A DNA stretch of 64,000 nucleotides, from positions 1 through 64,000 of the forward strand of contig OX596340.1 of the NCBI GenBank assembly GCA_951394405.1, in the 5' to 3' direction. Position numbers and translations under genes: made by a program. The notes beneath the pieces were generated by a model, which did not search any database, had not been told where the DNA came from, and was given only the letters and a program-made list of their open reading frames with translations. Positions 11,556 through 23,720 of the stretch are shown one piece after another. Source of the stretch: Coprinellus micaceus (lineage: Eukaryota > Basidiomycota > Agaricomycetes > Agaricales > Psathyrellaceae). Positions within the stretch are counted from its first letter, which is position 1; the number at the start of each line of letters is the position of its first letter.

Positions 11556-12082
11556 CTCAGTCTCTGGATCGCTGAACAAGACAGAGAGACTGGCAACCTA
11601 GGGATTGTGAGGTTTTGTGGCAGCATAATAGTTCATATATACTTACTGCACACAACCTTTTGTGATTTGAAAGAAGCACAAGAGATTCAAAGGTCTGACG
11701 GCAGGGCTTGGTGCAGGCAAAAGACATGGTGGTGGTTCAAGGTCAAGAGCTGTGCGATGATACCTTGTCAGCCCCAGTTGTATATATATCACCAAATAGG
11801 ACCAACCAACCATAAACTGTACAGTTGATACCAAAGACAACCAAACAACTGAAATGTAAATACATGTCAGATTTTAAGTATCATCTGTACACCGCTTCAG
11901 CCATGTATGAAACCTGATATAGTTGTATGGTGCCACTATCGCGGCATTTGCAAAGACATTTGCTCTTTCCCTCTGCTTGAATGGAAGACACCTGTTGCAA
12001 ATGTTCCACAGCACTATCTGTTGCGAGATAACACTGAATTACTGATAGTGACAGGATGGGGAATCTGTTTGTCACATCTTTA
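11556..12082 (-). promoter_or_regulatory. 5' region of the helicase gene (first exon unresolved)
   Basis: Upstream of the 11555 donor a short exon ending in codons for SDPETE is open back to an in-frame stop near 11600. Strong pyrimidine-rich acceptors precede it (ending at 11573 or 11591), and a GTAAGT donor lies near 11645, so a further 5' exon is plausible. An ATG-initiated open stretch (about 11813-11646) could be that exon but resembles no known protein. Nothing else is recognised. Confidence 0.4.
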
Positions 12083-12853
12083 TATGCATTTGAAAGCTGA
12101 AATTAATAGCCACCACATGATATAAAATACGTGCCAGTACGTGTCATGGATGTGAGATAAAATAACTGCACAATGTCAAATGATAGGTTAAGTCATTAAA
12201 ACTAGTGTTGCACATCGTAGAGTTGGCCGATACGCACGCAGCGCCTGTCGTTGAAAAGCCCTCAATGATAGGTACACGGCCGTACCACACACACAGCGAT
12301 GCACCTCTTCGATGGTATGCTGTATAGCCTCGCATGCTGGCCACATGGAACAAGCATAGGGCACCGACGAGAGGAGCGAACGGGGTTTGCAAGAATGCGT
12401 TCGGAAGCCTTTGTCGTCACCTACACGGGGATACCACATGCGAGATGGTACGCGCCGCCAGTGCTCTGCAACGCTGGATCGCATATTTTCCCACTGCAAC
12501 AAGTGTAGCACACTAACTAGGTGGCTGATTCATACTCACAGGCATTTGTTATGTAGCTCTGAATGACAGAAACCCAGATGTACTACACGCATGGTAATCG
12601 TCACCATGGGAGACGCACAGTTGAGCTTCGCACATCCTATCCCATATAGTACAATCAGGTGGACCAATAAAATATTCTTGGTGTGTGAACGGAGAGGCCG
12701 CTTGTAACGTTTAAGTGTGCGTTCGAAAGCTGTGATTAGTGGCTACCCGACGGTACTTTAAGTGTAGAAGTAAGCAGGGTGGTCGATGCACAATGAGAGT
12801 GTACATGGATTCAAAGTGTATTTGGGCCAAACTCAGTTGAAGCCTGTTATGAA
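12083..12853. repeat. Satellite block, copy of 1435-2205
   Basis: The block is collinear with 1435-2205 at an exact offset of 10,648 bp at both ends (TTRAAGCTG..ATTAATAGC at 12090; GTACATGGATTCAAAGTG at 12801). There is therefore no net insertion or deletion over about 770 bp. The helicase unit lies between the two copies. No gene is supported. Confidence 0.85.
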
Positions 12854-12879
12854 TCCACGCTGAACTCATAACACATTGA
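12840..12879. repeat. TGTTATG/CATAACA palindrome
   Basis: Arms AGCCTGTTATGA and TCATAACACATT. It sits at the inner end of the satellite copy; the equivalent site in the first copy (2193-2204) retains only the left arm. Confidence 0.8.
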
Positions 12880-12916
12880 CCAAATCTCACATAAGATCAC
12901 TTTGACATTGTGTGGA

Positions 12917-13460
12917 CCATAACACTGTAATTGTATCTCGCTATGACATTTCACAGGCAACAACACCCTGACCGGATGTCGCTATGAGATTCTACAGCCA
13001 TAACAGCCCACCTGGATGTTGTTATGAGATTCGATGTGCGATAACACCTCTGAAAATTGCAACAAACTCCCAACAAATATGAAGCACTTGAAGGGTCAAC
13101 TTCTCCATCGGCAACATTGAATCTGAGTGTGTTTTGCCCGAACACACTCAGAATCTGTTATGAACGCCAACTGGACTCATAACATGTTGAACAATTCTAA
13201 GACAAATATGGAGGCCTGGGTGGATCGTGGTATGATATTCCACAGGGTATAACACCCCAGTTGGATGTAGTTATGAGAATTCGTGAGGCATAACACCCAG
13301 TTGGAGCCTGTTATGAGATTTTATGAAGCATAACACCCCGGTCGGACATCGTTATGAGAATGTGTGGTGCATAACAGCCCCGTTGGATGTTGTTATGAGA
13401 TTTGACGGGCCATAACACCTGAAATGTATATGGCTATGAGGTTCCAGCCCTCATAACGGA
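12917..13460. repeat. Minisatellite of about 41 bp made of CATAACA / TTATGAGA half-sites
   Basis: Units have the pattern CATAACACC, then a spacer with TTGGATGT, then GTTATGAGATT. CATAACA-like starts fall at about 12917, 12958, 12999, 13039, 13248, 13288, 13328, 13368 and 13409, giving a 40-41-bp period in two blocks. A palindrome (13151-13191) lies between the blocks. The half-sites are those of the dispersed palindrome family. Confidence 0.85.
13151..13191. repeat. TGTTATG/CATAACA palindrome
   Basis: Arms GAATCTGTTATGAA and CTCATAACATGTTGAAC. It separates the two minisatellite blocks. Confidence 0.8.
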
Positions 13461-13491
13461 CAAAACACGCATCATTTGACGGGTCGGAGGC

Positions 13492-13555
13492 CAACCTGTT
13501 ATGAACGCCCACCGAACTCATAACACGTTTGGCCGAAACTCATAACACGTTGGCT
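13492..13555. repeat. TGTTATG/CATAACA palindrome plus extra half-site
   Basis: A full palindrome (13492-13532) is followed by one more CTCATAACACGTTGG half-site (13539-13555). This is the innermost member of the family found, and ordinary single-copy sequence begins after it. Bases 13556-13903 hold nothing recognisable beyond the 3' flank of the protease gene. Confidence 0.8.
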
Positions 13556-13903
13556 GGATACAGGTGCTGTATCCGCCAGTAAGATATATAGGAATGCTAT
13601 CCGCGGTACGAAAGAGAGGGAATCGAGAAGTAGCAGGTACGGAGTGCACATGAGAAGGTAGGTAAGTCGAGAATAAAAGTAAGTCCGATGTAAGTAAGCA
13701 ATAGGTGAAATGAATGTGCGACGACGTCAGCATGATACAGACAAAAACGAAACCACAACAGCGACGACGAAACGTCAGAAAGAGAATGAGTGAGCGAGGG
13801 TGCGGTGAGATCCACGAGATCGAAAAACAAAAGCATAGAACTGAAAAAGGAAAACACAAGTCCTTCACGAAACCTCACCGCAACGCCTCCTCTCCTCTCA
13901 AAC

Positions 13904-16900
13904 TCACAACGCAACACCCACCCACTCACTCCCATCCTCATCTCTACTCACCCTACTACCCTTCCCACCACCCGCGCTCACACTCAACACCCCTCTCACC
14001 TCCCCACCTCCCTCACTCACCCTCACCGGAATCGGCGGCACAATGTCCCCCACTCCCGCTAGCGACGGAGCGTAGAAACTCGCCATCGAGTCCGTGTTCC
14101 AACCCGGTACGCTCCGACTGGACCGATGTCCATATCCCCCGTTCACCTCGTTGAAATCACCCAGCGTACTCGAGGGTAGGGGAGACGCGAACGTCGTGGT
14201 GGAGTCGTGCGACCGACCTTTTCTTGAAGGGGGGAACGAGGGGGCTGGTCGGTGTTGCTGATGGCTTCCCACTCTCGAATGACGCGTGGACTGGGACTGC
14301 GAATGTCGATGACTGAAGGGAAGCTGGGACTGACTCAGTAGTGGTGCTAATGGCGACGCCGAGGCATAGTACGAGTCGACGGACGTACTCAGCATGTCGT
14401 CCTGGCCAACTCCACTCGTCCTCAATCCTTCGCCGCTCGGTCGTCGAGGTGAACGAGCTCGATCGAGTAAGAGGGGAGTCGAACTTGGCAACGGGGGTAC
14501 CTCTTCATCATCGTACCTCCCGCTCCCCAGCGTCGAACTATCATTCCTCACCCTCTCGCCATTATCCTCCCTCATCCTAGCCCTCGACGCCTTACTCGCT
14601 AGAGTAGCCGTATCCGCCGGCCAAGCCATCGCCGCGGTATCTCTTCTGTCCCTGTCTTCCTCCTCCGAGTTCCTAAACGTCGACACCGACTTGCTGTTCG
14701 CATGAACTAAGGCCGACGTGGACGTCGACGCGACGGGGGCGAATGTTCCCTCCACACCTCTCGCCGATCCGACCGAGTACACACTGCCCTCACTGATCCT
14801 CTTCCCCTCGTCCTCTTCTCCTTTCCCTCTCGTCCTCTCAGCCCTCTCAACGACAAGCGTGTTGCTCTCGCTCGGTCTGGGCGGGTACGTCATCCTATCC
14901 CTCTCCTTCTCCTTCTCGCGCTCATTACTCAACACCTTCGCCGCAACATACCCACCCCCGCCCAACCCTCCAAGGCTCCCCGCACCCAGGATCTTCGCCA
15001 ACTTCACCTCATCGCTCTCCCTCCCCGGATCCGTACTCAACCCCACACTACTCTCATTCCCCCCTCCGCCCCTCTCGCTATTCCCATTCCCACCTCCACC
15101 CCCGCCACCCAAACCAGCGTACCAAGGCAATGGCGTATTCCTCCCACTCCCCGGCGCACTGCTCAAACCTCCCTTCCCGTACTTCCGTCGTATCAGCCAC
15201 CACCGAATCCCGAAGAGAATGAAACACGCCGCGAAGAACCCGATGAGCGCAACCAAGACAATGATACCCACACTCAGGCCCTTCCCGCTTCCACCGCCGC
15301 CCTTCGACCCACCACTCCCCGAGCTCCCGTTGACGTTCGTGCTGTTGGTGATCGGCCGGTTCAACACTCTCACCGTCCTGAACTCCTCCAATGCGATCGT
15401 GGGGTCAGTCATCGCCATGAGCCCAAGACGGGGCATAACGTTCCCCGTCCGCGGTGTCGTCGTCGAGTTTCCTGTGCCTTCTTCCTCCTCTCCCGTAGCG
15501 CCTTCCGGCCATGGGCGTTCGAAGGTACCGTCGGCGTTGGGATTGGCGTAGGCCATGACGCTGTAGACGTTCCGGAGGAACGGCACGCCGAGAATCATGT
15601 CGCCAATGGCGTTGGGATGGCCGAGCTAAAGGCGAGCGTCAGCGGGTTTCGGGCGTAGAGGGGGGCACGAAGTATAGGGAGAGCAGGGTAGCCGAAGTAC
15701 GAAGGGAACCGGCGGAACGAGGGGGAAGGATGAGAAAGATAAACGAGAGGTAGAAACGACGAAGAGGAACGTACGTGAGCGTCCGCAGACTGAATCAGCC
15801 CGACACACATCGCGTCGGCACTCGTACTGCCCGGCGAATTCGAAGACTCCGGCGGGGCAGTGAGGTCGAGCGGGTGGAGGGATATCGGCGTGCGATCGTC
15901 GAGCGTGATCGTCATGTTGAGTGGGGTCGTGCAGGGAATGTAATCTAGTAGAAAAGAAGGAGCGTTAGCAACGAGTCGAACGAAGAAAATCGAAATGATT
16001 CAAAGTGAAGGTAGGAAGAAACCACACAAAAGAAAGTCAACTCACAATAGCCATCCGCACTCGGACTAACCCCGACCGCCCCCCAAACCGCATTCGCAAT
16101 CCTCCCACTTGCCAAAATCAACGGAACCCCACTATCCAACACCGCGCTCGGAAACACACTCCCCATCACGCCCCTCCCCAAATCCACATCCCTTTCCTCC
16201 CCGTTCACATACACCGTCACCGCCCTTACACTCGTCTTCCAGAACAACGTACCCGTGCGCTCGGAGACGAGGGTCGAGTACTCGACGCCCCCGTGCTCGC
16301 CGCCCGTGCCCCCGAGGTCGGTGGAGCGCACGCGCGACTCGACGAGGGAAGGGTGTCGCCCGATTCCGAGGAGGGAGGGGATGCGGTCGCTTCCGGGGCG
16401 TTCGAGGAGCATGCCGATGAACCTAGACCCTTATTAGACTTCCCGTAGCTGTAAATAAAGATAATTCTACTCACCTCGACATAGGCGCGTTCGTATAAGG
16501 CGTAATACCGAACAAATTACTCGCCCACGCGGCCCCATCGGGGTCGTTCGTCGTCACGGGAGGAAGCGCCTGTGCGATGACGCTGTTGAGAGGAAGGGCG
16601 AGCCCGAGGATGCCGGCGAAATCAGAGGACAGTGGTTCGGCGAGGATGTTGGCGCCGGCGGCTGCGTGATGGGGAGACGATGGGCCGAAGGTCGGCGGAA
16701 GGAAAGGATCGGAGGGATCGGAGGGATCGGGGGATGGAAAGGGGGAAGAGACGGGGTGGAGAGATGGTGCGTGGAGGAAGGCCAACGGGGGGACGAGGTC
16801 GGGAGGAAGAGAGATAACAGCACGTAAGTCAGCGAGCGCTTCAGAATGATGACCACAAAGAGCATACGCACCAATAGCCTGATTTTCAACTTCATACCCG

Positions 16901-19550
16901 CCCACGTTCAGCCGATCCCACACCACAGGTCCGTCAACGTGTCCTTGAATATAATCTACGCGAAGGTTCGTTAGCGTTCTCGTTCATCCCCAGTCCTCTT
17001 CGCCACCGCAGTTCGTACGCCGGTCGAGAGCGTGGTCAGACAGCAAGGTACTCCACCCTCAAGTACGACGAGGCACGGAGGGATCGAAACCCCGCGCTCC
17101 CTCATACACGAAGGTACGAAGCCGAACCCTCGTTCTCGAACGGTACCGAATCTAAAGAAAACGAAGAACTTACCAATCGCAAACGACTGCCCCGTATCCG
17201 TCGAGCCCGACTGCGCCGTGTTATACCTCTTGCTCACTTGGTTACACGGCGCCGTTGAGCACGACGAGGACGCAATCCATAGATCCGAAGACCCCGTATC
17301 GACTTGGACGGAGAACGTCTGCTGGGTCCGCCGGCCGACGGTGATGGGGAGGACGTAGGCGCTGGGAGGGAAGGGGCGTTAGTTCGCGTTTAACACGACG
17401 GGTAAACGGAGAGGGTTGAAAGGGAAGGAAACTAAAACAAGGAAGGCAAAACGCGAAGGAAACGAAGGAAGGAAGGAAGGAAACGAAGTCCCCACGTCGA
17501 ACGCCCAGAGGAAGTGGATATGAACGAATCGCCGAACCGAATCAACGCCAAGCATCCATGCAAGTTAAACAAAGATAAAGCTCACGGATCGCCACTCCCT
17601 CGAACAAAGGTAGACCAACCGGATCGACGGATCGACGAGGTAAAGCCTATACCTTGCACGCGGCGCTCACACGACCGAAGCATGGCTCTAGTAACTGAAG
17701 ACTCTCGGCGGGCGGGAGAAGAGGCTGGAATGAAAGAAGCCGGTAAAGGTAGACGAAAACGAAATGGAACGGAATAAGGAGCTCGGCCGTAGACGCACGG
17801 GGAGAGGGTTCCCGCCAAGGAAGTACTCGCCCGGAGAACGAGGCGGGGCGAACGGGGGGCCAAGGGAAATGAAAAAGGAAAGTCGACGGGAAAGGAGGAA
17901 ACGCGTTAGGTCTTGAGACTAGAGGCGAGAACCTGGACAACGAGCGAGCGCCGTGCTCGCTACACTCGGGGGCAGACGGAGAGCCAAGGAAAGTGAGAAG
18001 GGGAAGCCGAAGGGGAAAGAGGAGGAAACGCGTAAGATCGCGGTGTCTCGCCGCGAGACTAGAGGTGGGAACGTGCACGAAGGGCGAATCTCGTCATGCA
18101 CTCGGGACCGAAACGAAAGCCGAGGTGGTAGGGAAGAGAAAGGACCCCTCCCCGAAACATAACGATGACGAGTCCACACCGAGGACTGTCAGAAACCGAA
18201 AGAATAGGCGCCGGCGGAAGACCACGAAACGACATAGGAACAGGACCGAATCGACGTAGGAGCAGGACCAAAACGATGATACGGAAGGAAAGAAACGACC
18301 CATCCCCGCCCCCACCTCTCGAATCCGAATCCCGAACCAAGGCCAAAACGTCCGTCTCACCTCACCAATCCACCACCGAAGCCGAACCGCCAACCCTCGC
18401 CTCCCACGAACCCGTCTCGAACGGCGGAGTAACGGGTCCAAACTCGAACGAACGGAACTCGAGCGACGACTCAAGAAACCGAGCGGCGAAAGCCCAAGGA
18501 ACAAAGAAACGAAAGGGGGTACGCCGAAAAAGGCATAGACATAGGCATAGGAAAGAAAACCTTTCGAAATCGAACAAAGAGAAGGAGTACTCACACATCA
18601 AACACCCCACCCCCGACCATCCTCATCTCAAGCACGACCCCGTCGTTCCCTCCACTCCCTTCCGCCCTCCTCTCCACGTCCATCCCTTCATCACTCCTAT
18701 GCCTCTCCCTCCCATAATCCCCATCCCCTCTCCTCCCCACCTCACTCCCTCCCCCTCTCCTCCCCAACTCACCCCCGTCCCCTCTCCGCTGTTGATGCTT
18801 CTGCCGTCCATAATCCCCATCCGCCCTTCCTTCCACTTGAGCTTCTCGAACGTCGAGGTCAGTGGAGGAAGATCGAGAGTCGAATGCGGGCGTCTGGGAC
18901 ATCCCGTTGGCGCGTTCCATAGGCTCCCGACGGTCGAACCCCGGCGTCTCGTTCCGCACCTCCTCCGTATCGTGGTCCGTCGACCCTCGGTTCGCCCTCT
19001 GCATCGCCTCCCTACCCTCCAGCTCGTCTTGGGTGACCGGCTCGACCCAGCGCAGTTCGCCTTTTGGTTCTCCCCTTCGTTCCAGTGGCCCCCCCCTCGA
19101 ATCCGGCAGCGGGGACGAAGCGCTCACCCCATTCGCCCTCTCCATAGGCTGTCGAGCGTCAAGGGAAGGTGGAGAGGGGGAACGGCGGTCGAGGGCGGGT
19201 GTTTGGTTTTGGGGGGAGGAAGAGTGGGGCGGAGAAGATGGAGGGGAGACCGCCCGAGCTTTACCCTTCCACCGAGCTCCGTTACTCCCTACATCGTTCC
19301 TTCCCTCTACCCTTGTCCTCGCCCCGTTACTCCCTACGTCGTTCCGCCGGCGGTCCCCAGTGTCGTCTTGCTCGGCGTGGGCGGATCTCGATTCATCCGA
19401 AGAGTCGAAGGCGGAAAGAGGGGAACGAGGAGTGAGGGGGAAATGGCGGGCGTCGTACTTCCTCCGTACGTAGTCTTCGAGCGGGAGTCTTGAGGTCGAC
19501 GCTACGGCGTTCGTGCTAGGTGGGGGTGGGCGGGATTCTGAACTTAGCAT
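13904..19550 (-). CDS. Membrane-anchored pepsin-like aspartic protease (family A1)
   Basis: Exons: 19550-18595, 17361-17174, 16955-16872, 16661-16475, 16422-16046, 15944-15775, 15625-13904. The total is 3,684 nt, 1,227 residues, in frame throughout. The A1 core carries both catalytic aspartates, D340 in VDTGSSDLW and D568 in AVLDSGVPLI. A single transmembrane helix (about 772-793) is followed by a basic stop-transfer and a 430-residue, Gly/Ser/Glu-rich, presumably cytosolic tail, as in fungal surface or secretory-pathway aspartic proteases. Exon 1 encodes about 318 residues of low-complexity, charged sequence with repeats such as MERANG and DVGSNGAR. No signal peptide is seen after the ATG at 19550, so an upstream exon may be missing. 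Substrate unknown. Confidence 0.88.
17362..18594 (-). other. 1.23-kb intron 1 of the protease gene
   Basis: GTGAGT donor (18594) and CAG acceptor (17362) preceded by an ACTAAC branch-like site. The plus strand is purine-rich. It contains a tandem duplication of about 124 bp (17859-17982 and 17983-18105). The open frames inside are compositional and have no domain signal. At this length an unrecognised small exon cannot be excluded. Confidence 0.6.
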
Positions 19551-20879
19551 GGTCGTTTACGATGGGACGAGTGTGCCGGTTGCGGAGTCGACGAAGAGGG
19601 GATGAAGGTGCCAGTCGAATGAAATGCGTCGATGCTGAAGTGTCGACGGAGATGGATGGATGAAGGGAAGAACCGAATGAATGAATGAACGTGGGCGTCT
19701 ATTCGTTGCGCAGCGTCGTCGTCGATGGCGGGGGAAAGGAAGGAGCGGTGGATGTCGTAACACTTGTTTTGAGTGCTTGCTTGATTATGTCGAGACGGCG
19801 TGGAATCGCCGCTACGTCGGGGGTCGGGATCGGTATTCGGTACTCGGTATGGGTTTGGTATGCCGTCGAGGGGCGTTCGAGTCGAGTCGAGTCGATGTGA
19901 AGGGAAGGGAGAAGGGAAGGGAAGGGGAAGGGCGAGCTCAGCTCGGATGGTGAAGGTTGAAGGAAGAAGACTTGAGGAAGAGGGGCGACGACGACGACAG
20001 AACTCCTCCACAGAAACCCTCGAACGTCGAAGAAGAACTTGAATGAAGGTCGAAAGAGAAAAACGTGTGTGAAATCCCTAGAAAGAGCGAGGTAAGTATC
20101 AATGATGGATGCGCGGAGGGAAGGTGGTTAACGACGACGACGACGGACTACGCACCTTGGATGTTCCCTTCAGAATGTTTCCATGTGCAGGATTCGCGGT
20201 ATCTTTGCCTTCCTCTCGGTATACCCCAGCGTCTCTTTTCCGCAATAGATCCTTCCAGCCCCTGTCCAATTCCTCTCTTCGTCTTCCTAGCGTCTTCCTA
20301 TCCTCGAATTTCAGGTACTCCCTCGAAAGCTGCGACGGGGAAAGGGAGAACGACAAGGACGAAACGAAACGAGATGAGATGATGATGACGGTCCAGAGCA
20401 ACCTGCGCACGACGACGACGACGGTCGTCCAGAACCGAGATGCATGGGGTTACACGCCAAGACCACCTGATCAATTTCCCGTCACTCGGTGCCTTAATCC
20501 CGGTTAGCCGCCAGTTCTATTCTTAGATCCATCTCTGCGGGGGACACAGACGAAAGAGACATAATGAAATCGAACGTTGTTCGAACAAACGAAAACAGCC
20601 GTAAGTAGAGCGAACAGAATCGGAATGGAAGGAAGGAAGGGTACACGGAGAACAAGGACACAGAGCTCGAACGGATTCTCGGCACGCGGCACGCGGGTAT
20701 ACTTCCCCACATTCATCTGCCGAGCCGGCCGGCACGGAGCTTGCCCTTCCCCGCATCGTGCGTTCTTACTCCGTCTTGTCCCCACTGGTGTGAGGGCTGT
20801 GAAAAGAGATCTTTGTCCTCGTCTCGATTGACGCATTCACACCGCGCTGTCCTCGAGGATACGTGGGCGCTTAACTCGT
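19551..20879. other. Intergenic, no gene recognised
   Basis: Upstream side of the protease gene. A GGGAAG-rich purine tract lies at about 19900-19935. It probably contains the protease promoter and perhaps a missing 5' exon. Confidence 0.5.
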
Positions 20880-21840
20880 AAACGCACTTCAACGAGGCGC
20901 GTCAGGAAGTGAGGTGAGGAGGACCGCAGGTACGAGCCTCGAGCACAGTGCTCAGTCAGAATGAGGTCGAGCGTTTCACCGTACAACCCGCGATTGTCAC
21001 CAAATTGTCACCCGCGACAATGTACGTGACCACACTAGAAGGTCCCGAGCGACAACGAAACGAGACTAGAAGGTCTCCTCGAAACATCTCACTTACGATG
21101 ACCTTCCACGAGTTCGAGTCAGGCGCAAGGCAAGTGGGAGATGGATATGGAAAGTGGAGAGCGCCTGAACAAGTGCGTCGCTGATCACTTTCTCGCGAGT
21201 GGTCGATGGGTGGATGAGGCGAGGTATCTCCAAGAAGACCGCTCACAACGCACTTCGTACCCCCGCTCACTGATATCACTCCCCAACTTGTAATACTGAA
21301 AGACCCTCAATAAATCCTCCATCGCACAAACGACGAGTTCGAACTCCATCCGACGACCATATACCCAAAGGACCTCAAGGCGTCGAGACCCCCACACCAC
21401 TTCTACTTCTGTAAGCGCCCATCCCCACGCGTGCGCACGTTCGTTCGTCATACCACCTCTCCATGCAGGGTTTCTATCCCCCGGTCTCTTTTCCATCGCA
21501 GATATCCAATCGTACCACACTTACGCTTACATATTATACTGTAGGTACGAAACTCCGTACAACGAACCAGATACTGTACGAACCAAACGCTGCGCTCAAC
21601 GAAACGCTGTACGTCGGAAGGCCCGCACGACCGATAACACCTCCCTACCGAATCGAATTTCGCGGTGAGAAATACCAGAGCGCCCCCGCCCACCCAAAAT
21701 GAAGTCAAGTAATACAGGTCGAGACGCGTTACACGTTCTCTGTGTGTATACCCTGCCATGGTCTATCTATCTACCTACACCTGCTCGTATGTCCTTGCGG
21801 CTTGCAGCAATGTCGCGCTCTGGAAGTTCGTAGCGCGGTA
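20880..21840. repeat. Decayed dispersed repeat R1, copy A
   Basis: Collinear with 25970-26875 at perhaps 70-75% identity by eye. Shared landmarks are CCCGCGATTGTCAC, CTCGAAACATCTCAC, ACTGAAAGACCC, GTGCGCACGTTCGTTCG and CATGGT.TATCTA. No intact reading frame; nature unknown. Confidence 0.7.
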
Positions 21841-23089
21841 GGCGGCTCGATGCTAACTCGAATCCCTTCGTCGAACCTCGATCTACACAACCCACATCTC
21901 CGTGCCATCTTCCATATACAAAGTCAAGACGGAAATCTACGTCCGAGGCCTCCAGGCCATATCAAACTCAAGTCGACCACAATTTCATCTTGCGCTGCTC
22001 AAAGTCCTCAGAATGCATCATACCACGGATATCGTCGGTGACTAACACAGGGTGAACCAGTTCGAGTGCGTACCGCCCATACAGAGGTCGATGTACCGCG
22101 GGTTCCCCGCACACAACGAATACACTCCGCGTAAGGCGCCTAACGTTCAAACAGTTCTTGATCCGTGGTTTAGATGCACAGAACACCAACGCGTTCACGT
22201 ACTTGTGCGAACATCACACGCCGAGGGCGAGCCTCAAGGTATGTGGTGACTTTAATTGCGATGTACACGATCAATTGAACCCGACTGTCCCCACCTAATC
22301 CTGAGATTCCAGATCGCAAACATTGTACACTGATATCAGGACGCAAAGTACGAGGAGACCCGTACGAAGGAAATTCCGCGACGTCCCTTCACAGCAGGTT
22401 AGACCTCTGTAAATATATACCGACCTCGCGCTGTAAAGCTGGAACAAACGTCTGAACTGACTGCGAGTTCCCTCCTTGTCTGCTCACAGGCGTTGTCCGT
22501 CGACTCGAAATGCTCACGCCATCCCCAGCATATCCACCCAAGATAGTACTTAGCCGGTAAACGATGCATTGGAACCTACGTATGCATTCACTACCCAGCC
22601 CGATCCGTCACTATACATTGATGGCGAAGTCACACAAATATACAGGCGTGACTTGAACACTCGAAGACGCGTGCGAGGTTCGCCTAGGAGAAGTCACCGC
22701 ACAGTCCCAGGACGGAGGGTGATAAACGCATGCGTTGTACTGGCACTCGAAGACCCATGCAAAGCGTGAGCTGGATACCATACCGTGCTGTAACTCGAGT
22801 GTCAACTACGTGAGCTAGGAACCGGTCGAAGCTACAGGCTCTGTTCGGAGCCCTGCGGTATACTGAATCAGAGTGTATGTCCCCATGAACTGGAGCAGGG
22901 TGGGAGGAAGGGACCAATTGAATTTAAAATCGGAAGAAAAGGCTCTACGCGACCCGTATACGTGGAGGGCACCGAATGCGTACGTCGGCTCCAGGTGGAA
23001 CGAACGTTCACCAAGGCCCAGAGGAAATTGCACCATCGGCTTGATATTCGACGGTCCGGCGGTTGCCCTGTTCGTACATCCATTTACCC
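21841..23089. other. Gene-free stretch
   Basis: No domain, RNA gene or clear repeat was recognised. It lies between blocks that are adjacent in the 26-27.7 kb copy, so it may be an insertion in this copy or a deletion in the other. Confidence 0.4.
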
Positions 23090-23720
23090 TCGTACACCCT
23101 ACATCACAACCAAATCGCGAGTCTGGACTGCTCAGCCCGGATGTGGTGTTCCGGTTCCCGACCTCACCAGCCCCAATCATCATTCAGCGGATAAGATTCT
23201 TCACCTGTTTGACAAGGGTCATCAGACCTACAACGCCCCAGTCTTACATTTCTTCTCTGTATCCTCTTCCCCGATCGACGAATGAGTCCCACCAAACATT
23301 AGAAACAGATACAGAAATAGATACATACCGCACTACTAACGTAGTCCTTCTGAACGGTACGTCACCCCGCGTCTACGCGGCACTTTATCGGGGCTATGCA
23401 AGCGTATTATGGATACGAGCTACGTGCGAGAGAGACGCTGAGCTCTTTCGTTCCCGCCTACAACCTTCCCTATATAATACAATCGCCTCGGCACGCACCT
23501 TGCTCAGACGACTAATCCGTCCTCTCCCATCCGCCAACCCCACCCTTTCAAGGGTTCGATCAGTTCGATCTTCCAACACGGCGCCGTTTTGGAGCGACGA
23601 CTCCCCAAATCGCACACGGAGCTCACCGAGCGAGTAATCCCACTTCTCGAGTTCGGTACCAAGGCCTCCCGGTTCTGTCCACCGTTCGCAGAGTATTTCG
23701 AGCATAATAACGAAGGCTCG
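23090..23720. repeat. Decayed dispersed repeat R2, copy A
   Basis: Resembles 26940-27680: TGTATCCTCTTCCCCGATCGACGAA versus a matching segment near 27035, then AGTCCTT.C.AACGGTACGTCACCCC and CTCGAGTTCGGTACCAAGGCC landmarks. It follows R1 in both locations. Confidence 0.6.

Noticed and set aside
12917..13460. CRISPR-like array
   Set aside because: The 40-41-bp units diverge along their whole length, with no identical repeats separated by unique spacers, and the genome is eukaryotic.
14718..15551. 277-codon plus-strand open frame
   Set aside because: Antisense shadow of the protease transmembrane and tail exon, which has conserved motifs on the other strand.
17048..17100. tRNA-like T-arm (GGGGTTTCGATCCC on the minus strand)
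   Set aside because: No matching acceptor stem, D-arm or anticodon arm; it lies in a protease intron.
18165..19493. 442-codon open frame on the plus strand
   Set aside because: It lies antisense to protease exon 1 and its intron, is Pro/Arg-rich from composition, and has no domain.
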